From: Pirellula sp.
Lineage (GTDB): Bacteria; Planctomycetota; Planctomycetia; Pirellulales; Pirellulaceae
Direction of reading: 5' to 3'
NCBI GenBank assembly: GCA_021300015.1
Contig: JAJTFB010000007.1
Span: forward strand, 20,201-84,200
Length of the DNA: 64,000 nt
Part shown: piece by piece, positions 47,338 through 53,676 of the stretch
Layout of the letters: each line of letters begins with the position of its first letter
How positions within the stretch are numbered: the first letter of the stretch is position 1
Notes under the pieces: generated by a model
What the model was told of the DNA's origin: nothing
Databases searched by the model: none
The model's input: the letters and a program-made list of their open reading frames with translations, nothing else
Position numbers and translations under genes: made by a program

Positions 47338-47993
47338 AATCGTTACTCTTGACGTTCTTCTTATGCTTGGGAGTCTCTTCCTGCTCTATTCGAACCTATG
47401 GCCAAGACGCCAGTCGGATCGCAAGCCAGCGATTAGAGGCCTTTGAAACCGAAATACGTGGCATGATCGAGACTGCAATCTCGGAAAGCAAGATGCCCGG
47501 ATGCGTCGTCGGGGTCGGCAATAGCAGCGGATTGATCTACCAAAAGGCATTCGGAAATCGCTCCCTCGATCCGGTCAGCCCCATGACACTTGACACGGTC
47601 TTCGATATGGCTTCGATCACCAAACCGGTATCGACAGCCACCTCGATTTTGCAATTGATCGAGAAGGGGAAACTCAGACTCAAGGATAAGGTATCGAACT
47701 TTTTCCCCGAGTTCGCTTCGAACGACAAGGACCCGATCCATGTCGAACACCTGCTGCTGCACACCAGCGGACTGATCCCCGATAATCCAATGGCCGACTA
47801 CCTCCAAGGCCCCGAGCAAGCTTGGGTTAAAATCTGCGAGTTGAAACTGACGGCCCCAATCGGCACGGCTTTCAAATACTCCGATGTGAACTTCATCATC
47901 CTGGGAAAACTGGTCGAAAAAATCACAGGCCAAAGCCTCGATACTTACACCCGGGAAAACATCTTCCAACCGCTAGGGATGAAGGAGGTATGA
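47334..47993 (+). CDS. N-terminal half of split AmiE-like serine hydrolase
   Basis: A 219-residue lipoprotein (lipobox VSSC, Cys17) carrying the first part of a class C beta-lactamase-type hydrolase: SxxK as SITK (Ser94, Lys97) and the second motif YSD at 182-184. It stops immediately after PLGMKEV. Removing an 11-bp insertion at 47979-47989 restores one long frame (PLGMKETGYLPAED) running into the downstream gene. The family includes AmiE, which removes peptides from MurNAc in Bacillus. As written the domain lacks its third motif, GHGG, now in the next frame. Overlap with the symporter stop indicates coupled translation. Confidence 0.8.
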   Translation: MKSLLLTFFLCLGVSSCSIRTYGQDASRIASQRLEAFETEIRGMIETAISESKMPGCVVGVGNSSGLIYQKAFGNRSLDPVSPMTLDTVFDMASITKPVSTATSILQLIEKGKLRLKDKVSNFFPEFASNDKDPIHVEHLLLHTSGLIPDNPMADYLQGPEQAWVKICELKLTAPIGTAFKYSDVNFIILGKLVEKITGQSLDTYTRENIFQPLGMKEV

Positions 47994-48000
47994 AGGAGAC
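47979..48000 (+). repeat. 11-bp tandem repeat causing a frameshift
   Basis: ATGAAGGAGGT is followed directly by ATGAAGGAGAC. The first unit looks like an insertion by partial duplication. It shifts the frame, ends the first cistron at 47993 and creates an overlapping ATGA where the second begins. Confidence 0.85.
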
Positions 48001-49657
48001 CGGATACCTACCTGCCGAGGATTTGCACAGCCGCTGCGCTCCGACGGAGAAACGCGATGGAAAGTGGATCCAAGGCCAAGTGCACGACCCCAGAGCCCAT
48101 GCACTCGGCGGTGTCGCTGGTCACGCAGGACTCTTCTCAACCCTAAGCGATCTTGCACTCTACGCGAAATCCATGCTCGGGAACTCAAACCCTCAGATCC
48201 TCTCGCCTTGGACCCGCCAAAAAATGACAAGCGGTTATCTTGTCCCCAACGGGACTCGCGGACTCGGATGGGATAAACGCTCGGGATTCTCACTGAACCG
48301 AGGGGACCTATTCAGCGACCATGCCTTTGGACACGGCGGATTTACCGGAACCGTCCTCTGGATCGATCCAGGAACCGATTTGTTCTTTATCTTCCTGAGC
48401 AACCGTGTCCACCCAGACGGAAAAGGACTCATCAATCCACTGGCTGGAAAGCTCGCCAATCAAGTCGTCCGATTCTTCGGTGATGCAAGAACCCCAAATA
48501 AGAACCCAACTTCCGGAAATCTCGGTTCGGTTCGAGCAGGCATCGACGTGCTCGAGTCCCAAGCATTCGAATCCCTAAAAGGACAGCGGCTCGGACTCAT
48601 TACCAACCACACGGGTCGAAATCTCGAAGGTCTCAACACCGTCGAAGTCTTAAGCAAAGCCCCCGGCGTCACCCTGGCCGCTTTGTTCAGTCCCGAACAT
48701 GGCTTCGAAGGGAAACTCGATATCTCCAAAGTCGATAATTCGCAGGACAAAGATACAGGGCTGGTCATCTACAGTCTCTACGGTGAGACCAGAAAACCTA
48801 CCCCCGAAATGCTCTCGCAAATCGACACCATCGTATTCGATATCCAAGACATCGGAGCAAGGTTCTATACCTATGTATCGACGATGGGAGAAGCCATGAA
48901 AGCCGCCGCCGAACAAGGAAAACGGTTCGTAGTCCTCGATCGGCCTAATCCTATTGGAGGACAGATCGTCCAAGGTCCGATGCTCGATGCAGGTCAGGAA
49001 GCGTTTGTCGCATTCCATTCACTCCCTGTACGTCATGGTATGACGATCGGGGAATTGGCCAAGATGTTTCGCGACGAACTCAAACTCGAACTTGAACTGA
49101 CCGTCGTTCCCTGCGAAGGCTGGACACGTTCCATGCAATGGGATCAAACCGGATTGATTTGGATCAACCCCTCACCGAATATGCGCAGCTTGACCCAAGC
49201 TTTCCTCTATCCGGGGGTTGGATTGCTCGAGGCGACCAACGTATCGGTAGGACGGGGCACCGATACTCCCTTTCAGGTCGTTGGGGCTCCATGGATCTCA
49301 GGCAGGGAACTTGCTAGTGAACTCAATCAGATCGAACTGCCAGGGGTTACCTTCGTCCCGATCGAATTCACTCCTGCGTCGAGCAAACATGCCAACATCG
49401 CCTGCCGCGGGATCGAGATCTTGATCACGGATCGAAACCGTTTGGAAAGTGTCCCTGTTGGACTAGCGATCGCCAAATCGTTACGCAAACTCTATCCAGA
49501 AGCATGGGAAACCAAGAATCTCAACACGCTTTTGCGCAATGCGACGATCCGAGATGCGATCCTCGACGGTACGATCGATCCGCGGTTTGATTCGCGTCTG
49601 GAAAGTGGGCTCTTCGAGTTTCAAAACAGACGTCAAAAGTACTTGCTGTACCCTTGA
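47990..49657 (+). CDS. namZ: C-terminal half of serine hydrolase fused to NamZ (DUF1343) exo-muramidase
   Basis: A 555-residue product. Residues 1-165 are the rest of the beta-lactamase-type domain (GGVAGHAGLFSTLSDLALYA, third motif GHGGFTG). From about 180 comes the DUF1343/NamZ domain (GQRLGLITNHTGR, LFSPEHGFEGK with the likely catalytic Glu, VLDRPNPIGG, WINPSPNMRSLTQA, EATNVSVGRGTDTPF). NamZ releases terminal MurNAc from peptidoglycan fragments. Without the upstream half there is no signal peptide, so unless the halves are joined this product would stay in the cytoplasm. Start at the ATGA overlap; AAGGAGG lies only one base upstream, so reinitiation is more likely than free initiation. Confidence 0.82.
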   Translation: MKETGYLPAEDLHSRCAPTEKRDGKWIQGQVHDPRAHALGGVAGHAGLFSTLSDLALYAKSMLGNSNPQILSPWTRQKMTSGYLVPNGTRGLGWDKRSGFSLNRGDLFSDHAFGHGGFTGTVLWIDPGTDLFFIFLSNRVHPDGKGLINPLAGKLANQVVRFFGDARTPNKNPTSGNLGSVRAGIDVLESQAFESLKGQRLGLITNHTGRNLEGLNTVEVLSKAPGVTLAALFSPEHGFEGKLDISKVDNSQDKDTGLVIYSLYGETRKPTPEMLSQIDTIVFDIQDIGARFYTYVSTMGEAMKAAAEQGKRFVVLDRPNPIGGQIVQGPMLDAGQEAFVAFHSLPVRHGMTIGELAKMFRDELKLELELTVVPCEGWTRSMQWDQTGLIWINPSPNMRSLTQAFLYPGVGLLEATNVSVGRGTDTPFQVVGAPWISGRELASELNQIELPGVTFVPIEFTPASSKHANIACRGIEILITDRNRLESVPVGLAIAKSLRKLYPEAWETKNLNTLLRNATIRDAILDGTIDPRFDSRLESGLFEFQNRRQKYLLYP

Positions 49658-49689
49658 GTTCGAAACCATTCGAACCGTCCGCGCCAGAA

Positions 49690-50562
49690 CTAATTGGCCA
49701 ATCGGTACGTCGTCGTTGTCGTACCCTGGATCGCCTGCTGGACCTTTCGGCCTCCGGCGCTGAGGTTCATGTCGAGTCGTTGCCTTTGGATCGATTGAAA
49801 AACACAACCCAGCTCGGTATCGAACAAGATATCACCGTCGCTGCCGGTATCCTGAAGTTCGACCTCGATACCCGGCGGGGATTGCACCAACTCGGTAACT
49901 GCGTCCACATGGATTTTCGCGAGTTTACGGCCATCGACGTCGACGTTTCCGTCGAAGCGATACGTCAAAACCGATCGTGTTTGCATGCCGTTCAAATTCG
50001 CCTTGAGAGTTTGCTCCCAGGTGTCGCCGACACTGAAGTTCGATTTAGGAAACTCGATTTGTTGTTGAAACGATGCCTTGAGAGACTCGGCGCTCAACGG
50101 GTTCGAAGGGCTGGCTTTCTGCTCGACCAGATTAGGCGGGAGCTTCAGTTCGATCAAATTCCCAAGTCGACCGATTTTCGCCGAGATTGGAACTCCGAGG
50201 ACCGATTTCGTACCTTTTGCAATCTGCTTTCCTACCGGATCGGTCGGATCGCCCTGGTCCGAATCGTATTCAACATTAAGGATCGGTGATTTCATCGAGG
50301 TTCGAACTCGCTTGACCGTCTGTTCGACATCGAAGCCCTTATCATCCGACGCTTTGATTTTCCATTGAACATCGACCATCTGCTTCATCGGCATCTCCTC
50401 TTTGGCTCCATCGGGGAGCATCATGCTCGTAACCATCTCATTGACGGTTTGAACATCGATCGACTGGCCGGTTTTTAGCTTCCATTCAAGCGTCTGAGCT
50501 TGGACGCTACCGATCCACAAGGCAATCGGTAAACAGATCAGTGCAATAGCGAGCGATTTCAT
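49690..50562 (-). CDS. Exported protein, DUF6263-like
   Basis: A 290-residue exported protein with a signal peptide (SLAIALICLPIALWIGSVQA). The mature part begins LEWKLKTGQSIDVQTVNEM and is beta-rich, resembling planctomycete DUF6263 proteins, whose role is unknown. Two segments (GDTWEQTLKANLNGMQT, DGRKLAKIHVDAVTE) recur in that family. The start at 50562 gives a normal signal peptide; the frame is open to 50643. It is downstream of and co-directional with dnaX, separated by 271 bases carrying two hairpins. Confidence 0.65.
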   Translation of the reverse strand: MKSLAIALICLPIALWIGSVQAQTLEWKLKTGQSIDVQTVNEMVTSMMLPDGAKEEMPMKQMVDVQWKIKASDDKGFDVEQTVKRVRTSMKSPILNVEYDSDQGDPTDPVGKQIAKGTKSVLGVPISAKIGRLGNLIELKLPPNLVEQKASPSNPLSAESLKASFQQQIEFPKSNFSVGDTWEQTLKANLNGMQTRSVLTYRFDGNVDVDGRKLAKIHVDAVTELVQSPPGIEVELQDTGSDGDILFDTELGCVFQSIQRQRLDMNLSAGGRKVQQAIQGTTTTTYRLAN

Positions 50563-50677
50563 GAGGTACCCCGGGGGTCGAAAAACCATGTGCTGCGGAT
50601 CACGGCTGGCAAGTCTACGCGGTTCCCGATTAGGGATCAACATGGATTCGAGCCTAAAGACTCGGCCTTGCCGTGTA

Positions 50678-50699
50678 GAGCTATTGTCCCCAATAGCTC
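50678..50699. repeat. Hairpin A in the dnaX 3' flank
   Basis: GAGCTATTG-TCCC-CAATAGCTC forms a 9-bp stem with a TCCC loop. The inner 12 bases (ATTGTCCCCAAT) are the reverse complement of the inner part of hairpin B, so the loops could kiss or the two could form one long stem. Confidence 0.8.
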
Positions 50700-50773
50700 C
50701 CCCCGACGCGCAAGCGGCGGAGTCTTACGGCTTTCGCCTGCTTATCCCACCGGCCACGGTCCCTCCTGGTTCC

Positions 50774-50795
50774 GATCGATTGGGGACAATCGATC
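50774..50795. repeat. Hairpin B in the dnaX 3' flank
   Basis: GATCGATTG-GGGA-CAATCGATC forms a 9-bp stem with a GGGA loop, 39 bases beyond the dnaX stop. Bases 50780-50794 are the exact 15-base reverse complement of 52650-52664 at the dnaX start. Confidence 0.85.
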
Positions 50796-50833
50796 TACCA
50801 TCCCAGCGGAGTTTTTAAGCCAACAGCAACCGT

Positions 50834-52651
50834 TTAATCCTCGACTTTAACCACCTCGCCACCCAATACCTCGATGAAGCGTTTGATCAGATCCGTAGCC
50901 ATCATCTCACGAATCCGCTGAGGTTGCGACGCGCTTTGCGTCGGTTTAGGCTCTTGATCATGGACGCCTTGTTGCTGTGGCATCGGCTCGTCGGTAACGA
51001 CAAAGTCCAACTCGATCTGGCGGCCCGTCAGACGCATGAGCCCCTCGGTCAGCTTCCGAAGATTCTCCGGACTGGTAAACTTCGAAAAAGTCCACTCCGC
51101 TTCCTTGGCAAGCCTGACTTTCCAACGGCCTTCAGGATGCTCGACGACGTCAAGCGCTAAGCTTGCCAATTGCCTAGCTAGTCCTTCGAGCTCCAATGCG
51201 ACCATGGCAAGCTGTTGGCGAGGCTCGGCGACTTCCGGAGCCTCTTGGCTAGGATCTAGGTTTTGGGGCTCTTTTTTTTTTACGTCCGAATTCTCGTCCG
51301 CCTCGACCAGCTCGCCTCCATCGGTCGGCTCGGCCGCTGCCGGGGCGATTTCCGACGGAGCCATCGCTACTGGAGCGATGGCTGCTGGGGCTTGATCACT
51401 GTTTTTTTTTTCCGGTGGGGCTTGGACCGATGGCAACTCCGCCCGCTTTAGCCCTGCGCTAGGGTTCAGATTCTGCGCGATCCCTTGGGCAATATCGGCG
51501 ATCGATTGCAGGTCGGCTAAAGTGCAGATCTGAACCAATGCGACCTCAAGTAGAATCCGGCTTTGCACGCTGTGCTTCATCTTGACGATGGACTCGTCGA
51601 GCAATTGGATGGCCGAGAGGAGCGTCGATAACCCCCAAGCGTTTCCGTAGGCCTTTAGGTCCGAGACGTTGCTTGGGTCGGCAGTCCGCACCAACTCAGC
51701 CGGAGCTCCGATAGCGACGGTCATCACATCGCGCAGGTATCCGAGGAATTGTTCCGCAAGTTGTCCTGGATCGACTCCGTCGGCGATCGCGCTATTGAGC
51801 TCTGTAATTGCCCTGGCTGCATCCCGGCGAACCATGCATTCGGCGAAAAGGGCTAAGCGGCTCTCATCGGCCGTTCCGAGCATCGCGTGGACTTCGTCAA
51901 CCGTAATGTGCTTGCCGCCAAAACTGAGCATCTGTTCCAAGAGCGATTGGCTATCGCGCATGGATCCGGCCGCGCGTCTTGCGATCAATTTGAGCGCGTC
52001 CTCGTCGGCCTGCGTTCCCTCGTTGGTGCAGATGAATTTCAGCCGAGTGAGGATCTGGTCGGTATGGACCGGTGGAAAATCGTAACGTTGGCATCGGGAC
52101 AAGACAGTGATCGGGATTTTATCTGGATCGGTCGTGCAGAAGATAAACTTGACGTGCCCCGGGGGCTCTTCAAGCGTCTTGAGCAACGCGTTGAATGCCT
52201 GCGGTGTAAGCATGTGAACTTCGTCGATAATGTAGATCTTGTAGGGCGAGCGTGTCGGTCGAATCGATGCGTTAGAACGCAATTGACGAATCTCATCGAT
52301 GCCGCGATTGCTTGCACCGTCGATTTCAATCACATCCATGTCATCGCCCGAATCGATCGCCAAGGCGATCTCGGACTTCGGATCGAAGTGCCCTTTTCCA
52401 TCGGCCGACGCATTGAGAGCTTTGGCGAAAATCCGAGCGGTGCTGGTCTTACCCACCCCCCGTGCGCCGGTAAAAAGGTAAGCATGTCCGACCCGATGGG
52501 TTTCGATCGCCCTTAGGAGCCCCTGGGCGACGGTGTCTTGACCAACGAGTTCCTCGAAAGTCCTCGGGCGATAACGTCTTGCCACGACGGTGTATTTCGA
52601 AGCTTGATCGGCTAGAGCGTTATCGGTTGTGTTCTGCAGATCGTCGGCCAT
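50834..52651 (-). CDS. dnaX: DNA polymerase III gamma/tau subunit
   Basis: A 605-residue clamp-loader ATPase. It has RRYRPRTFEELVGQD, Walker A (GARGVGKTS, residues 62-70), the DEXX box (YIIDEVHML), the arginine-finger motif LSRCQRYDFPP and the C-terminal tau region. Two features stand out. The Cys4 zinc module normally following AKALN is absent: residues 81-100 contain no Cys. The Ala/Pro/Glu-rich linker contains two runs of ten As (51402-51411 and 51272-51281), where slippage would give products of about 418 or 464-467 residues, close to a gamma subunit. The start at 52651 (MADDLQNTT) has GGGGA six bases upstream. Confidence 0.95.
   Translation of the reverse strand: MADDLQNTTDNALADQASKYTVVARRYRPRTFEELVGQDTVAQGLLRAIETHRVGHAYLFTGARGVGKTSTARIFAKALNASADGKGHFDPKSEIALAIDSGDDMDVIEIDGASNRGIDEIRQLRSNASIRPTRSPYKIYIIDEVHMLTPQAFNALLKTLEEPPGHVKFIFCTTDPDKIPITVLSRCQRYDFPPVHTDQILTRLKFICTNEGTQADEDALKLIARRAAGSMRDSQSLLEQMLSFGGKHITVDEVHAMLGTADESRLALFAECMVRRDAARAITELNSAIADGVDPGQLAEQFLGYLRDVMTVAIGAPAELVRTADPSNVSDLKAYGNAWGLSTLLSAIQLLDESIVKMKHSVQSRILLEVALVQICTLADLQSIADIAQGIAQNLNPSAGLKRAELPSVQAPPEKKNSDQAPAAIAPVAMAPSEIAPAAAEPTDGGELVEADENSDVKKKEPQNLDPSQEAPEVAEPRQQLAMVALELEGLARQLASLALDVVEHPEGRWKVRLAKEAEWTFSKFTSPENLRKLTEGLMRLTGRQIELDFVVTDEPMPQQQGVHDQEPKPTQSASQPQRIREMMATDLIKRFIEVLGGEVVKVED
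51272..51281 (-). promoter_or_regulatory. A10 slippery tract 2 in dnaX
   Basis: In the dnaX sense the codons read GTA AAA AAA AAA GAG. One extra A gives a stop after seven further residues (RAPKPRS); one fewer gives a stop after four (SPKT). Predicted products are 467 and 464 residues. Confidence 0.6.
51359..51383 (-). promoter_or_regulatory. Hairpin downstream of dnaX A10 tract 1
   Basis: AGCCATCGCT-CCAGT-AGCGATGGCT in the dnaX sense is a perfect 10-bp stem with a five-base loop. It starts 18 bases after the A10 tract, farther than in the E. coli dnaX frameshift element but similarly placed. Confidence 0.6.
51402..51411 (-). promoter_or_regulatory. A10 slippery tract 1 in dnaX
   Basis: In the dnaX sense the codons read CCG GAA AAA AAA AAC AGT. 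One extra A gives a stop one codon after the tract (K-Q-stop), for a 418-residue product; one fewer gives a stop about eleven codons later. E. coli gamma is 431 residues. Confidence 0.65.
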
Positions 52652-52664
52652 CGATTGTCCCCAA
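52650..52664 (-). promoter_or_regulatory. dnaX ribosome-binding site complementary to its 3' flank
   Basis: In the dnaX sense TTGGGGACAATCGAT covers the GGGGA Shine-Dalgarno and the first two bases of the ATG. The exact complement lies at 50780-50794 after the stop codon. Confidence 0.6.
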
Positions 52665-52801
52665 AGTAAAAGATTCCTGGGGTTATTGTCACCTACATGA
52701 GCCGGTAAGGAAATCCCCATCTGGAAACTGCCGTCTTGCGAGGCACTTTGACCGAGCATTTTGGGTGTACAATGTGCGGGCCGCCCAAGGGGAAACAAAT
52801 C

Positions 52802-53056
52802 ATGGTAACTGATCCAAACCGACCGATAGTCCTGACCGATTATTTGACCGACATCGAGGCTCGATTGCTCATCGGGTACCTCGAGGATAGTGAAATCCCA
52901 GCATTTCACGGCGGTATCGGCGGAAATTCTGGATGGCCCAATACGGGAGGATACGCTCAAGTGATCGTGCGAGCCTGCGACCTGGATCGAGCCAGAATCG
53001 CTATGGCCCGGATGCAGAGCGAACCGGACTCCGAAGAAGATTTTCCGGGAGGCTAA
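52802..53056 (+). CDS. DUF2007 small protein (putative signal-transducing)
   Basis: An 84-residue protein of the DUF2007 type: RPIVLTDYLTDIEARLLIGY, LEDSEIPAFHGG and VIVRACDLDRARIAMARMQ. The fold is a small alpha/beta domain sometimes found attached to membrane or zinc-ribbon proteins; the biochemical role is unknown. AAGGGGA upstream supports the ATG at 52802. The gene ends eight bases before the PqiA-like gene and is probably co-transcribed with it. Confidence 0.75.
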   Translation: MVTDPNRPIVLTDYLTDIEARLLIGYLEDSEIPAFHGGIGGNSGWPNTGGYAQVIVRACDLDRARIAMARMQSEPDSEEDFPGG

Positions 53057-53063
53057 TGTTTAT

Positions 53064-53654
53064 ATGTCGAGCAATCGGATGAAAGCATGCCACTGCTGCG
53101 GCAAGGTCCACCGTCTCTTACCGTACCAATCCGACCCGGATTCCAAGGAGAAGCTGATCGGTTACGCCTGCACACGCTGCGGAACGACGATCGCAAACCC
53201 CGCCAAATCCCAACGAGCCAGCCAAAGGACGGCCGCCGCGGCTCTGGCGGCCCTTTTGCTGTTTCCCGCTGCGATCTTTCTGCCGATTCTCGAAATTGAG
53301 AAGCTTGGGCATCGATACCACAGCAGCATCGTGGGCGGAATTATCGAGCTCTATGAGCAAGGAAGCTGGTTTGTCGCGACGATTATTTTCGCTTTTTCGA
53401 TCGTCTTGCCAGCGATGAAACTTGCCACACTCCTAGAACTTTGCTGGCTCAAATGGCTCGAGCATCACCACCGCGCATGGGCTTACCGTATCATCGAATT
53501 CTCCGGTCGCTGGAGCATGCTCGACGTGATGCTCCTTGCGTTTCTGGTGATGTTGGTCAAATTATCCGGACTGGTCGAATTTCATGTCGGTCCAGCCGTG
53601 ATCGGGCGATTGATGCTGATGTTTTCCCCCGCCTTTGGTCTTGGCTCTACCTAG
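53064..53654 (+). CDS. PqiA-like integral membrane protein
   Basis: A 196-residue protein with an N-terminal pair of CxxC motifs (CHCCGK, CTRCGT), a zinc ribbon, followed by three to four transmembrane helices. GRWSMLDVMLLAFLVMLVKL is the PqiA signature. PqiA partners with MCE-domain proteins in lipid transport across the envelope; no MCE gene is seen here. The C-terminus (MLMFSPAFGLGST) ends abruptly where relatives usually continue with another helix and an FDPR-type motif, so it may be slightly truncated. Confidence 0.75.
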   Translation: MSSNRMKACHCCGKVHRLLPYQSDPDSKEKLIGYACTRCGTTIANPAKSQRASQRTAAAALAALLLFPAAIFLPILEIEKLGHRYHSSIVGGIIELYEQGSWFVATIIFAFSIVLPAMKLATLLELCWLKWLEHHHRAWAYRIIEFSGRWSMLDVMLLAFLVMLVKLSGLVEFHVGPAVIGRLMLMFSPAFGLGST

Positions 53655-53676
53655 TTCAACCCTAAGCTTCTACATC

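Noticed and set aside
53600..53665. Frameshift near the end of the PqiA-like gene
   Set aside because: The C-terminus looks short and a C5 run lies at the end, but reading either other frame gives no convincing continuation of the family, so I only note possible truncation.
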